59,916 bases of DNA from an uncultured Neomegalonema sp. (GCA_938008165.1 CALLLP010000046.1:1-59916); one strand, 5' to 3'. Counted from the first letter of the stretch, positions 1 through 9,065 are shown. The notes: generated by a model from the letters alone, not told the origin. Translations and numbers: made by a program.

Positions 1-112
1 CCCGCAGCGGCGCGGGCGGCGTCGCGCGCAGCAGCCACCAGAGGATCGGCAGGGCGAGAAGCCCCAGCAACAGCCAGGGCGAGGCAAAGCCAAGCGCGCC
101 GAGTTGCATCAT
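1..112 (-). CDS. BatA/DUF4159-like membrane protein, N-terminal fragment
   Basis: Only the first 37 or so codons are in the window; the rest lies off the left edge. They begin MMQLGALGFASPWLLLGL and run into a hydrophobic helix ending in LLALPILWWLLRA. This is the usual start of BatA-type N-terminal double-transmembrane domains, which are often followed by DUF4159 or VWA domains. The ATGATG start overlaps the stop of the DUF58 gene, so the three genes MoxR, DUF58 and this one form a translationally coupled operon. Family assignment beyond BatA-like is inference from the context, because the diagnostic domains are not visible. Confidence 0.6.
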   Translation of the reverse strand, partial: MMQLGALGFASPWLLLGLLALPILWWLLRATPPAPLR

Positions 113-996
113 CCGCCCGCCCTCCGCGCCTCAAGGGTCTGATAGAGCGACATCAGCGCCGGTGTGACGGGCTGGTCGGTGCGATGGATGGCGAATTGCC
201 AGCCCGCGCGCCGGGCAATCTCGCGCAGCGCCTCGCGGCGTTCGGCCAGCTTTGCCTGATAGGCATCGCGCAGAGAATCGGCGCGGTCGGCCTCGTAGCG
301 CATCGAGCCGGCGATGCTCTCGAACAGCACCCGTCCGCGATAGGGAAAGGCTTCCTCGACCGGATCGACCACCTGCAACAGGATTCCCCGCACCCGCCGC
401 GCCACCGCCCCCGACAGCGCACGCGACAGGGCATCGAGATCGCCGAAGAAATCGGACAGGAACAGCGCCCGCGCCCCCATGGTGAAAGAAGCATCCGGCG
501 GCGCGCCCGTCTCGGCAGGGTCGCCGAACGGCACGGAAAGATGATTCGCGAGGCGATTCACCCCCGTTCGCCCCTGCATCACCCGGCCCGCATCGGCGCG
601 CATGAGGGCAAAGCGCTCGTCGCCCCGCTCCAGCAGGATCGCGGTCGCTAGGGCCAGCAATGCGGCGCGGCGACCCTTGGTCGTGCCGACATTTTTCGAG
701 GAAAACTGCATCGATGCCGATTCGTCGGGCCACAGGAACACGCTCTGCGCCGTTTCCCACTCCGTTTCGCGCACATACAGCTCATCCGAGCGGCCAGAAC
801 GCCGCCAATCGATGCTGCCGAGCGAATCCCCCGGCTGGGCATGGCGATACTGCCAGAAAGTCTCGCCCGATCCCGCCGACCGCCGACCATGCACGCCCCA
901 GATGCTCGCCGCCGCCCGCTCGGCCTCGGCCAGCAGAGAAGGCAGAGCAGCGCTGGCCGCGCGCGCTTCGGCGGAAAGGCGGGTGGCTGGGGTCAC
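109..996 (-). CDS. DUF58 domain-containing protein (first MoxR operon)
   Basis: A 295-residue protein with the DUF58 core: a GDSLGSIDWRRSGRSDELYV-type segment near residues 57-76 corresponds to the family motif G-D-x-x-x-x-I-D-W-x-x-x-A/G-R. A VWA-like fold follows, with FLSDFFGDLDAL in the second half. Such proteins work with MoxR AAA+ ATPases and VWA proteins in maturation or insertion of periplasmic and membrane proteins; the client is unknown here. The start is a GTG that overlaps the MoxR stop by 4 nt (GTGA). Downstream it overlaps the BatA-like gene. Confidence 0.85.
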   Translation of the reverse strand: MTPATRLSAEARAASAALPSLLAEAERAAASIWGVHGRRSAGSGETFWQYRHAQPGDSLGSIDWRRSGRSDELYVRETEWETAQSVFLWPDESASMQFSSKNVGTTKGRRAALLALATAILLERGDERFALMRADAGRVMQGRTGVNRLANHLSVPFGDPAETGAPPDASFTMGARALFLSDFFGDLDALSRALSGAVARRVRGILLQVVDPVEEAFPYRGRVLFESIAGSMRYEADRADSLRDAYQAKLAERREALREIARRAGWQFAIHRTDQPVTPALMSLYQTLEARRAGG

Positions 997-2003
997 CCGC
1001 AGGCCCTCGCCGTGGCCTCGTCGATCACACTCTCAAGCGTGACACCCTCCGCCTTGGCCGCAAAGCCCAGCGCCATACGGTGCCGCAAGGCGGGTTTCGC
1101 CAGCGCCGCCACATCCTCCAGCGACGGCGCAAGCCGACCCGATAGCAAGGCCCGCGCGCGACTGGCCAGCATCAGCGCCTGAGCCGCGCGCGGCCCCGGT
1201 CCCCATGCCACCGAATCCGCCACCTGTTTCGACGCCGAGGCATCATCGGGGCGACAGGATCGCACAAGTGCCAAAATCGCCTCCGTCACCTTGTCGCCCA
1301 CCGGCGCACGGCGGATCAGCGTCTGAAGACGCATCAGCGAAGCCGGATCGAGCACCGCCTGCGCCTCGCCCTGCTCGACCCCGGTGGTGGCAACGAGGAT
1401 CTGGCGCTCTTCCTCCAAGGTCGGATAATCGACGACGATCTCCAGCAAAAACCGGTCAAGCTGCGCTTCGGGCAGGGGATAGGCCCCCTCCTGCTCGATC
1501 GGGTTCTGGGTGGCGAGCACATGGAAAGGGGCGGGCAAATCGCGCTGGTGGCCCGCAATCGTCACCTGCTTTTCCTGCATCGCCTGCAACAAGGCCGATT
1601 GCGTGCGCGGGCTGGCGCGGTTGATCTCATCGGCCATCAACAGCTGACAAAAAACCGGGCCTTGAATAAACTTGAACATCCGCGAGCCATCCGTGCCCGT
1701 CTCCAGCACTTCGGAGCCGAGGATATCGGCAGGCATCAGGTCGGGGGTGAACTGCACGCGCTTGTTATCGAGACCCAGCACCGTGCCGAGCGTATCGACA
1801 AGCAGCGTCTTCGCCAGCCCCGGCACCCCGACCAGCAGCCCATGGCCCCCCGACAGGATCGCGGCGAGGGTCAACTCGACCACCTCGTCCTGACCAACGA
1901 TACGCTTGGCAACCTCGCGGCGAACGCTGGTGAGGGTTTCGGCGGCGCGCTCCGCCTCGACCACGGGGTCGGTCTCGGATACGGCGGGGGCGTCGGCAGT
2001 CAT
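993..2003 (-). CDS. MoxR family AAA+ ATPase (first copy)
   Basis: A 336-residue MoxR-type AAA+ ATPase. Walker A is GVPGLAKT, Walker B is in LLMADEINRASP, and sensor-type ATQNPIEQEGAYPLPEAQLDRF is the MoxR hallmark. MoxR ATPases act as chaperones with VWA-domain partners. I chose the ATG at 2003 (MTADAPAV); a TTG three codons upstream (2012) is possible. It is the first gene of the operon that continues into DUF58 and the BatA-like gene off the left edge. A second MoxR lies at 36499-37482, within the quinoprotein island. This copy is more likely to serve general envelope maturation, which is inference. Confidence 0.92.
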   Translation of the reverse strand: MTADAPAVSETDPVVEAERAAETLTSVRREVAKRIVGQDEVVELTLAAILSGGHGLLVGVPGLAKTLLVDTLGTVLGLDNKRVQFTPDLMPADILGSEVLETGTDGSRMFKFIQGPVFCQLLMADEINRASPRTQSALLQAMQEKQVTIAGHQRDLPAPFHVLATQNPIEQEGAYPLPEAQLDRFLLEIVVDYPTLEEERQILVATTGVEQGEAQAVLDPASLMRLQTLIRRAPVGDKVTEAILALVRSCRPDDASASKQVADSVAWGPGPRAAQALMLASRARALLSGRLAPSLEDVAALAKPALRHRMALGFAAKAEGVTLESVIDEATARACG

Positions 2004-2217
2004 GCTTTCCAAGGATTCGCTCCGTTCTCGTTCAGGCCGATTGGCCGCTTGCTGCGCACCGTGCCTGCGCCATCTTGTCAGTCAAGTCAGGACACCGGGC
2101 CCTTGCATTCAGGAGATGTTCCTGCATCGCTGCCTGTCCAGCGTCCCCATCCTATCGCGCGGGATACACCGTATGCAACGCGTGGCGTCTAACGCGCCGC
2201 ACAATTGAGGCCACAGA

Positions 2218-2817
2218 ATGTCAACAGACGACCAACAGGACACGCCCACCGGCACCGCCGCGCTGATCGAGAGCGTCCGAAAGGCCAGCGCAAAAGGCCC
2301 GCCTCCCGTGCATCTTTGGAACCCGCCTTTCAGCGGAGACCTTGATATGCGCATCGCGCGCGACGGGACATGGTATCATGAGGGCAGCCCCATAAAACGC
2401 GCTCCGCTCGTGCGTCTGTTTGCCTCGATCCTCAAGCGCGAGGGCGATGATTACTTTCTCGTGACCCCCGTTGAAAAGGTCGGCATCACGGTCGAGGACG
2501 CCCCCTTCATCGCCGTCGATTTTGAGGTGGAGCAGGAAAATGGCGTGCCCGTGCTGGTCTTCGAGACCAATATGGGCGATGTCGTGCGGGCGGGGGCGGA
2601 TAATCCGATTACGGTCACAGTGAAGGCCACCACGGGCGAGCCATCCCCCTATCTTCATGTGCGCCGCGACCTCTATGCCCTGATCGACCGCAAATCCTTC
2701 TATCGCCTCGCCGAGCATGCCGAACCCGGCGACACCCGTGATGGCCCGCGAATGGTGGTGCGGTCGGCGGGCGAGGCATTCGTGGTCGGACCGATGGTGG
2801 CGGGCGAGGATTCATGA
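2218..2817 (+). CDS. DUF1285 domain-containing protein
   Basis: A 199-residue protein matching the DUF1285 family. It has the conserved PPVHLWNPPFSGDLDMRIARDGTW stretch near residues 28-51, then KRAPLVRLFASILKREGDDYFLVTPVEKV. The family is widespread in Alpha- and Gammaproteobacteria, has known structures and no established biochemical role. A GAGG ribosome site lies 7 nt before the ATG. It is divergent from the MoxR operon with 214 nt between starts. A small ORF overlaps its stop by 4 nt. In many alphaproteobacteria it precedes a NudL-type Nudix gene, as here at 4026 after an inserted PEP-CTERM gene. Confidence 0.85.
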   Translation: MSTDDQQDTPTGTAALIESVRKASAKGPPPVHLWNPPFSGDLDMRIARDGTWYHEGSPIKRAPLVRLFASILKREGDDYFLVTPVEKVGITVEDAPFIAVDFEVEQENGVPVLVFETNMGDVVRAGADNPITVTVKATTGEPSPYLHVRRDLYALIDRKSFYRLAEHAEPGDTRDGPRMVVRSAGEAFVVGPMVAGEDS

Positions 2818-2975
2818 GACGGGCACCCGACGCCCCGCCCCATGACTCGGATCGGGAAAGGGATGACGCGCTGTTCTGGGACGGCGACTGGATCAACTTG
2901 GTCCGCCTTGACCGATTTGCGCACAGGTGGCAGACCTTGCCTCTGCCCCTAAGAATCATCAAGCTGTTGTTTTAA
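2814..2975 (+). CDS. Small hypothetical protein (53 aa)
   Basis: An open frame of 53 codons starts at an ATG that overlaps the DUF1285 stop (ATGA), the same coupling seen at real gene junctions in this window. The product is charged at the N-terminus (MRRAPDAPPHDSDRERDD) and has a tryptophan- and leucine-rich second half ending LRIIKLLF. I recognise no family. Overlap, direction and a composition unlike random antisense frames argue for coding. Its shortness argues for caution. It could also be a remnant of a longer gene that was displaced when the PEP-CTERM gene arrived. Confidence 0.4.
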   Translation: MRRAPDAPPHDSDRERDDALFWDGDWINLVRLDRFAHRWQTLPLPLRIIKLLF

Positions 2976-3047
2976 TGTAATTTTCTCTGAGTGGCCCATG
3001 CCTTGCTCTTGAAAGGGCAGACAACCACACACACAGGATTTTACATC

Positions 3048-3731
3048 ATGACCTTCTCTAAAGTTTCTGCCGCCGCCCTTGCTGTTATGATCACTGGCTT
3101 CGCCGCCGATGCCCATGCAGGCGTTATCAATCTCTGGGGTGACAGCCGTAACGGCACCGGCACGACGGTCGGCTCCCAGTTTATCGGCGAAGGCGCACAG
3201 GTTCGCCTCAGCCCTCAGGGCACCATCGAAGAAGGCCAGACGGTAGACGGCGACATCCGCCTCGATTTCGATTTTCGCGGTCAGAACAACCATGTCGGCC
3301 TTGCTTCGGTCCCCGGCAGCAATAACGGCCAGTTCACCCTCTCGAACGGTGAGGAAAGTGTGCAGTTTCTGAGCCACAGCCTCGACAATAACGGCGTGTT
3401 CGTCACCGATGCCTTCGACGGTTCGCTGGCCAGCGGCGATTGGATCCTGACTCTGGATAACCCGAATGGCGGCGATCCATGGGCTTCGTTCAGCGTCGAT
3501 GGCAGCCTGAATGCTGCGGCCCCTGTTGATACGGGTGCAGGCGGCGGCGCCGGTGGCGGCGCGGGCGGTGGTGCTGGTGGCGGCGCTGGTGGTGGTGCAG
3601 GCGCCGGTGGCGGTGGCGGCGCGGGCGGTAATGGCGGCGGCGGACAGGTTCCCGCTCCAGCACCCATGACCCTCATCGCAGCCATGGCTCTCTTCGGTGC
3701 ATGGCGCCGCAAGCGCGCCCTCGCCGCCTAA
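3048..3731 (+). CDS. Exported glycine-rich protein with PEP-CTERM-type sorting signal
   Basis: A 227-residue secreted protein. Residues 1-24 are a signal peptide ending in ADAHA. Residues 25-160 form a beta-rich domain, with a repetitive GGAG/GGGA linker at about 163-199. The C-terminus has VPAPAP (201-206), a hydrophobic helix and the basic tail WRRKR. That tripartite end is a PEP-CTERM/exosortase sorting signal, so the protein is probably processed and anchored or released at the cell surface; the exosortase is not in the window. The ATG at 3048 was chosen because it follows an AGGA site and opens the signal peptide. The linker DNA is a G/C-rich imperfect repeat prone to length change. Confidence 0.8.
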   Translation: MTFSKVSAAALAVMITGFAADAHAGVINLWGDSRNGTGTTVGSQFIGEGAQVRLSPQGTIEEGQTVDGDIRLDFDFRGQNNHVGLASVPGSNNGQFTLSNGEESVQFLSHSLDNNGVFVTDAFDGSLASGDWILTLDNPNGGDPWASFSVDGSLNAAAPVDTGAGGGAGGGAGGGAGGGAGGGAGAGGGGGAGGNGGGGQVPAPAPMTLIAAMALFGAWRRKRALAA

Positions 3732-3819
3732 AGTGAGACGCGATCAAGTCGGGTCAGGAATTGCGCCAAGAGCCGCGTATTTCCTGACACTTTGTGGCTC
3801 AGTCTGATCGCGTTTCACT
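3732..3819. repeat. Long interrupted palindrome downstream of the PEP-CTERM gene
   Basis: Outer arms 3732-3746 and 3805-3819 are complementary over 15 bp with one G-T wobble. Inner arms 3753-3760 and 3781-3788 (GTCAGGAA/TTCCTGAC) pair perfectly. No T-run follows, so it is not a standard terminator. It could be a 3'-UTR RNA structure, a repetitive extragenic palindrome or a small RNA. No second copy is visible in this window. Confidence 0.6.
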
Positions 3820-3868
3820 CTAATCCAGCCCTTGACCGGGTCGGTCCCGTAAGGCTCGGTCAATACTG

Positions 3869-3903
3869 TCGCCGGATACCCCCATGGTATCCGGCGATTT
3901 TTT
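3869..3903 (+). terminator. Rho-independent terminator
   Basis: A perfect 12-bp stem (TCGCCGGATACC, 3869-3880, against GGTATCCGGCGA, 3886-3897) with a 5-nt loop is followed by six T residues. It ends the transcript of the PEP-CTERM gene and isolates the Nudix gene at 4026. Confidence 0.92.
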
Positions 3904-4025
3904 GCGTCATAATAAAGGATCACACGGCGGGTATATGCCTTTTAAAGTCAGGCAATGGCTCCCCGTTAAGCAAACGTTAAACTCCACCACCATCATACGG
4001 ATGACATGTGGTAAGGTGAGGGTGC

Positions 4026-4634
4026 ATGATTTCGGAGACCGAAATTTTCAGGGCGTTGCAATCGGTCAATCCTGACCGGGACGGTGCTCTGACGGATCGC
4101 ATGAAGACGCCCCGGCGGCGTGCGGCGGTCCTGTGCCCGTTGATCCGGCGCGAGGGCGGTCTGAATGTCATGCTGACCCTGCGTTCGGCGCATCTAAAGG
4201 TCCATGCCGGTCAGATTTCCTTTCCCGGCGGCAAGATCGACCCGCAGGATACATCGCCACTGGCCGCAGCCCTGCGCGAGGCGGAGGAAGAAATCGGCCT
4301 TTCCTCGGATCGGGTCGATATTCTCGGCGCTCTCGATCCCTACGACACCAGCACAGGCTTTGTGGTGACGCCCTTCATCGGCATGATCGATGCGGGTTTC
4401 ACCCCGGTTCCCAGTGAAGGGGAAGTCGCGGAGGTCTTTGAAGTGCCGTTTGATTTCCTGATGAACCCCGATAATCACGAACGGATCGAGCGCATGCATC
4501 AGGGGCGCAAACGGCGATATTATCAAATGACCTATGGCCCCTATCGCATCTGGGGTGCCACGGCGGGCATGTTGCGCAACCTGTCGGACCGGCTCAGATT
4601 TTTCGACGAAAACGACGTGCGGGCAACGGGATGA
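4026..4634 (+). CDS. CoA pyrophosphatase-type Nudix hydrolase (NudL-like)
   Basis: A 202-residue Nudix hydrolase. It carries the UPF0035/CoA-specific signature LRSAHLKVHAGQISFPGG, and the Nudix box that starts at that GG runs through REAEEEIGL (G-x5-E-x7-R-E-x2-E-E-x-G). Such enzymes cleave CoA and derivatives to 4'-phosphopantetheine and 3',5'-ADP. The length is typical. The gene stop overlaps an ATG by 4 nt, and the phosphoesterase gene starts 10 nt further on, suggesting co-transcription. The upstream terminator at 3869-3903 means it has its own promoter. Confidence 0.88.
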   Translation: MISETEIFRALQSVNPDRDGALTDRMKTPRRRAAVLCPLIRREGGLNVMLTLRSAHLKVHAGQISFPGGKIDPQDTSPLAAALREAEEEIGLSSDRVDILGALDPYDTSTGFVVTPFIGMIDAGFTPVPSEGEVAEVFEVPFDFLMNPDNHERIERMHQGRKRRYYQMTYGPYRIWGATAGMLRNLSDRLRFFDENDVRATG

Positions 4635-4644
4635 TCGGTCTGTC

Positions 4645-5433
4645 ATGCTGAACCGTCTGCTGCCGAAGGCATTCCGGCGGGCCGTGCCCGACGACGCGCC
4701 ACCTCCCCCCGCCCCGCGCCCTCTATTCGCGGTGGGGGATGTGCATGGCATGGCGGATTTGCTCGATAGGACGATCCAGCAAATCGCCGCGCGAATCAGG
4801 CGCGATGGGCTGGAAGATGCCGCCGTGATCTTTCTCGGCGATTACATCGATCGCGGGCCGCAATCGCGCGAGGTGCTGGATCTGTTGCTCAAGGCGCCCA
4901 AACGGCTGGGTGTCGAGACGGTATTCCTGCATGGCAACCACGAAGCCTTTGCCCTGCGCTTTCTGGACAGGCCCAAAGTGCCGACCCGATGGCTGGATTT
5001 CGGGGGCGATGCGACCATCGAATCCTATGGCATCGACCCGTATGAATACGACACCACCCTCGACGGAAAAGCGGCCCTGTCGGCGACGCTGGCCTCAGCG
5101 ATGGACAAGGAACATCTGCGCTTTTTGCATGAACGGCTGGTGACGCATTATAATGAATGGCCCTATTTCTTCTCCCATGCCGGGATCGACCCGCGCCTGT
5201 CTCCGGAAGATCAACCCGCCCAGGTCTTGATCCACGGCATGCGCGGATTTCGAAAACTGGGCGGATGGGAGGGCGGCTTCGTCGTCCATGGCCATTTTGC
5301 CACGGAAACCCCCGATTTCGGCCCCCGCCGTCTGGGTGTGGATACCGAAGCCTATCTCAGCGGCGTGTTGACGACAGCGATCTTCCACGGCGACGCAGTG
5401 GATTTTATCGAGGTGACCGAACGCGGGGGGTGA
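4645..5433 (+). CDS. Metallophosphoesterase (PPP-type serine/threonine phosphatase family)
   Basis: A 262-residue protein with the metallophosphoesterase motifs in order: GDVHG, GDYIDRGPQS, GNHE and later FFSHAGI and VHGH. These ligate the dinuclear metal centre. The family includes bacterial PrpA/B-like phosphatases and ApaH-like hydrolases, so the substrate (phosphoprotein or dinucleoside polyphosphate) cannot be told. I chose the ATG at 4645 because the catalytic domain begins 28 codons later and longer starts lie inside the Nudix gene. It is convergent with smpB, only 3 nt apart. Confidence 0.85.
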   Translation: MLNRLLPKAFRRAVPDDAPPPPAPRPLFAVGDVHGMADLLDRTIQQIAARIRRDGLEDAAVIFLGDYIDRGPQSREVLDLLLKAPKRLGVETVFLHGNHEAFALRFLDRPKVPTRWLDFGGDATIESYGIDPYEYDTTLDGKAALSATLASAMDKEHLRFLHERLVTHYNEWPYFFSHAGIDPRLSPEDQPAQVLIHGMRGFRKLGGWEGGFVVHGHFATETPDFGPRRLGVDTEAYLSGVLTTAIFHGDAVDFIEVTERGG

Positions 5434-5436
5434 CCC

Positions 5437-5919
5437 CTATCCCTTGTCCCGCAGCAGTCGCGCTTTTTCCCGGCCCCAATCGCGTTTCTTCTCGGTCTGG
5501 CGCTTATCGGCGACGTTCTTGCCCTTGGCGAGACCGATCAGCAGTTTCGCGATACCCCGGTCGTTGAAATACAGCTTCAGCGGCACGATGGTCATGCCCT
5601 GTCGGTCGCGCGCCTGTTTCAGTCGCTCGATCTCGCGCCGTTTGAGCAGGATCTTGCGTTTGCGGCGTTCCTCATGATTGAAATGCCGGGCCTGCGGATA
5701 GGGCTGGATGGCGCTGTTGATCAACCACATCTCGCCATCTTCCGGCGAGGCATAGCTTTCGGCGATATTCGCCTGACCCGCGCGCAGGGATTTCACCTCT
5801 GTCCCGGTCAGGGCCAGACCCGCCTCCATCGTATCCTCGACGGCGTAATTATAGCGCGCCTTGCGATTCTCGGCGACGAGCTTGTTATTGTCATCCGATG
5901 GTTTTTTCTTTGCGGCCAT
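5437..5919 (-). CDS. smpB: SsrA-binding protein SmpB
   Basis: A 160-residue SmpB: the N-terminus has [21 protein letters not shown], then [16 protein letters not shown], and the C-terminal tail has [16 protein letters not shown]. It binds tmRNA and delivers it to stalled ribosomes for trans-translation. The ATG overlaps the dapA stop by one base (TGATG), so it is co-transcribed with dapA, a common alphaproteobacterial arrangement. No tmRNA gene is in the window. Confidence 0.96.
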   Translation of the reverse strand: MAAKKKPSDDNNKLVAENRKARYNYAVEDTMEAGLALTGTEVKSLRAGQANIAESYASPEDGEMWLINSAIQPYPQARHFNHEERRKRKILLKRREIERLKQARDRQGMTIVPLKLYFNDRGIAKLLIGLAKGKNVADKRQTEKKRDWGREKARLLRDKG

Positions 5920-6824
5920 CAGCGGTTCAACAGCCCCAGACCGTCCATCGCCGCGCGAATCTCGGCTTTTGTCTCATCGGCACAGCCATAGATCGGCGCG
6001 CGCACCTCCTCCGAACACAGGCCCAGCAGGGACAGCGCATATTTCGCAGGCGCGGGCGAGGATTCGCGGAACATCGCGCGGTGCAATGGATAGAGCCTGT
6101 CCTGCCAGTCGAGCGCCGTGGCATAATCGCCCGCCAGACACGCCGTCTGCATCGCCGAACACGCGGCGGGGGCGACATTCGCGCTGACGGAGATACAGCC
6201 CTGTCCGCCCATCGCGTTATAGCCGACCGCCGTGGCATCCTCGCCCGACAGCAGCGCGAAACCGGGGCCGCAATCGAGGCGCTCCTGCCCACAGCGGGCC
6301 AGATCGCCCGTTGCGCATTTATTGCCGATGATCCGGGGCAGCTTGGCCAACTCGGCCATTGTGTCATCGGTCATGTCGATCACGCTGCGGCCGGGGATGT
6401 TATAGATCATGATCGGAATATCGGCGCTGTCATGCAGCGTGCGATAATGCTCGATCAGCATTCTCTGGTTCGGCTTGTTGTAATAGGGCGTGACCACCAG
6501 CGCCGCATCCGCGCCCACCGCCTCGGCATGGCGCACAAAGGCCATCGCCTCCGCCGTGCTGTTCGACCCGGCCCCGGCAATGACGGGAATACGCCCCGCG
6601 ACCGTCTCAACCGTCAAAGCCACAACGCGCTCGTGCTCGGCATGGGTCAGGGTGGGCGATTCGCCCGTTGTCCCCACGGGAACAAGCCCGTGAGTTCCAT
6701 TTTCTATATGCCATTCAATTAACGACTTCAGGGCATGTTCATCCACGTCGCCGCCCTTGAAAGGCGTGACCAGCGCGACGAATGACCCTTTCAGACGGGA
6801 GGACGTGCTCGTGGAATCAACCAT
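5919..6824 (-). CDS. dapA: 4-hydroxy-tetrahydrodipicolinate synthase
   Basis: A 301-residue DapA, catalysing condensation of pyruvate with aspartate semialdehyde in lysine and diaminopimelate synthesis. Visible motifs are [32 protein letters not shown] and MIYNIPGR with the catalytic Tyr. The Schiff-base lysine is in [11 protein letters not shown]. The residue after that lysine is Cys where Glu or Asp is usual. I chose the ATG at 6824 (MVDSTSTS) because a longer frame to 6917 adds a poorly conserved extension. It is divergent from the lytic transglycosylase gene. Confidence 0.93.
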   Translation of the reverse strand: MVDSTSTSSRLKGSFVALVTPFKGGDVDEHALKSLIEWHIENGTHGLVPVGTTGESPTLTHAEHERVVALTVETVAGRIPVIAGAGSNSTAEAMAFVRHAEAVGADAALVVTPYYNKPNQRMLIEHYRTLHDSADIPIMIYNIPGRSVIDMTDDTMAELAKLPRIIGNKCATGDLARCGQERLDCGPGFALLSGEDATAVGYNAMGGQGCISVSANVAPAACSAMQTACLAGDYATALDWQDRLYPLHRAMFRESSPAPAKYALSLLGLCSEEVRAPIYGCADETKAEIRAAMDGLGLLNR

Positions 6825-7029
6825 GGAAAAGCCCTTGATGCTCAACAGTGGAAAAGAGAGCGCGGACCCTAGAGCAAATTTTGCGCAGGCCAAACGCTTT
6901 TCCGTGCGATTCGCCATGACGGATCACAATACCGTCCGAACGGGTTCCTTGCTTTCGCGGAGTCGCGCAATCTGGTATCGTTCTTTCGACGTCGTAAAAT
7001 GTGCGAGTATTTTGTCCGGTGTACAGGTC

Positions 7030-8970
7030 ATGATCCCTTTGAGACGCACGATCCTCGCCGTCTTTTCCGTCTCGATGCTGTCCGGGATGTCGGGTGACCC
7101 CGCCGAGGCCGCCGATTTTTCGGCGAGCGAGCGCGCGTTGCTGAAAACGATGGTCGCCCGCGCGGAAAATGGACGATGGGTCGCGGCGCGCGATGCCGCG
7201 CTCAAGCTGCGCGATCCGGTGGCGATCGAAGCCTATGAGTGGCTGCGCCTGCGCCAAAAGGGAATCGATGATTTCGAACGCATGGCCCGGTGGGTCGAGG
7301 CCCATCCCGATTGGCCCTCCCAAGCGCGGATTCAGGTTCAGGGGGAATATGCGCTGGACGGTCGGTCGACCTCCGATGCGCGGCTGATCCGGTTCTTCGA
7401 CCGCTTTGCCCCAAAAACCGGCGTGGCCGCGACACGCTATGCGCTGGCCCTGAAACAGGCCGGACGCCTGAACGATGCACGCCGGGTTGCAAGCGATGCA
7501 TGGCTGGCCAAAAATCTGGGCGCCAATGATGAAAAACGCCTGCTCGCAGCATTCGGCGCGACCCTCGCCCCTTTGCATGCAAAGCGCCTCGATGCGCTGA
7601 TCTGGAAATCCTACCTGACGGCAGCAGAGCGCCATCTGGGCCGCGTGCCCCGCGACCTGCGCATTCTCGGCGAAGCGCGAATCGCCCTTCTGCGCGCCCG
7701 TGGGAATGTCGATGGATTGGTCAAACGCGTCCCCGCCGCCCTCAAGAACGATCCGGGCCTGTCCTATGCCCGCATGGTCTGGCGCAAGAAAAAAGGACTG
7801 ACCGCCTCGGCGGAGGCGATGATGATCAAGTCTTCCGCCACCGGACGCCTTGGCCAGCCGGAACGCTGGGCCGATGAGCGCGCGATCTTTGTGCGCGGCG
7901 CGCTGAAGGATGACGACCCGCGCCGGGCCTATACGCTCGCCGCTGGAAACGGGCTGAGCGAGGGCATCGATTTCGCCGAACTGGAATGGCTGTCCGGTTG
8001 GTTGGCCCTGCGCAAACTGGACGAACCGGGCAAGGCGCTGGCGCATTTTCAGCGCCTCTATGAAGGTGTGGTCACCCCCGTTAGCCGCGCCCGTGCCGCC
8101 TTCTGGGCCGGGGAAGCGAGCGCACGGCTGGGCAAGACCGAAAACGCGATCCGCTGGCACAAACTGGCCGCCGAATACCCAAGCGCCTTCTACGGCCAGC
8201 TTTCGGCGAAGCGGCTGCATGGCAATCTCTCCCACGGCGTTCCCAAGCGCATCGAAGCGCGGCGCGGGCCGTGTGTCACCGACCGCGCCGTCGATGTCGG
8301 ATCGGCCCTGGCCGCAGGGGGCGCCATCGTGCAGGCGCGGTTGTTCTTCTATAATGCGCTGGAGAAATGCAGCACCCCGAACGAAGCCAAGGCCCTTGGC
8401 CTGCTGGCCGAAGGAATGGGCGCGTTTCGCATCAGCGTCGGCATCGGCAGCAAGCTGCGCCGCAAGGCAATCTTTATCCCCGAAATATCGCATCCCATCC
8501 TGTCGATCACCCGCGAGGCCTGTGTTGGCGAGGAAGCGCCCGAACGCGCGCTGACACTGGCCATCGCCCGGCAGGAAAGCGGCTTTGACGCCCGTGCGCG
8601 CAGCGGCGCAGGGGCACGGGGACTGATGCAGGTCATGCCCGGCACGGCGAAGATCACCGCCAAGGCCGCAGGGCTGACCTATAACCTCAACCGCCTCAGC
8701 AACGACCGCGATTACAATGCGCGGATCGGCCATTGCTATCTCGCCCAGCTTCTGGAGCGGTTCGACGGCTCCTACCCGCTCGCCATCGCAGGCTATAACG
8801 CCGGACCGGGCCGGGTGACGCGCTGGCTGGATGAATTCGGCGATCCCCGAAAGGGCGAAATCGACCTGATCGACTGGCTCGAACGCATTCCCTTCCGCGA
8901 GACCCGCAACTACGTGCAAAGGGTCCTTGAAGGTATGAACATCTACCGCGCACGTTTGGCGCGAGGATAG
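7030..8970 (+). CDS. Soluble lytic murein transglycosylase (SLT family)
   Basis: A 646-residue periplasmic enzyme. Residues 1-25 or so are a signal peptide ending near AEA. A long alpha-helical superhelix follows, then a C-terminal SLT domain with the catalytic Glu in IARQESGFDARARSGAGARG (E516), GLMQVMPGTA and AIAGYNAGPGRV. It cleaves peptidoglycan with formation of 1,6-anhydro-MurNAc. The ATG at 7030 was chosen because it opens the signal peptide; the frame extends upstream without stop but with no export signal. The same gene order after dapA-smpB is common in alphaproteobacteria. Confidence 0.9.
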   Translation: MIPLRRTILAVFSVSMLSGMSGDPAEAADFSASERALLKTMVARAENGRWVAARDAALKLRDPVAIEAYEWLRLRQKGIDDFERMARWVEAHPDWPSQARIQVQGEYALDGRSTSDARLIRFFDRFAPKTGVAATRYALALKQAGRLNDARRVASDAWLAKNLGANDEKRLLAAFGATLAPLHAKRLDALIWKSYLTAAERHLGRVPRDLRILGEARIALLRARGNVDGLVKRVPAALKNDPGLSYARMVWRKKKGLTASAEAMMIKSSATGRLGQPERWADERAIFVRGALKDDDPRRAYTLAAGNGLSEGIDFAELEWLSGWLALRKLDEPGKALAHFQRLYEGVVTPVSRARAAFWAGEASARLGKTENAIRWHKLAAEYPSAFYGQLSAKRLHGNLSHGVPKRIEARRGPCVTDRAVDVGSALAAGGAIVQARLFFYNALEKCSTPNEAKALGLLAEGMGAFRISVGIGSKLRRKAIFIPEISHPILSITREACVGEEAPERALTLAIARQESGFDARARSGAGARGLMQVMPGTAKITAKAAGLTYNLNRLSNDRDYNARIGHCYLAQLLERFDGSYPLAIAGYNAGPGRVTRWLDEFGDPRKGEIDLIDWLERIPFRETRNYVQRVLEGMNIYRARLARG

Positions 8971-9065
8971 ACGCGCCCGACTCGCCTTATTTGTATCATA
9001 GTCTTGTTATTCGCATCCGTATGCGTCATAATATAACAATTGCTGGTGTGTGATTGTTAGTGGTG

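Noticed and set aside
6817..8919. 700-codon open frame on the minus strand
   Set aside because: It is antisense to the lytic transglycosylase gene, which has motifs and a signal peptide. The frame is low-complexity and His/Gln/Arg-rich, as expected for high-GC shadows.
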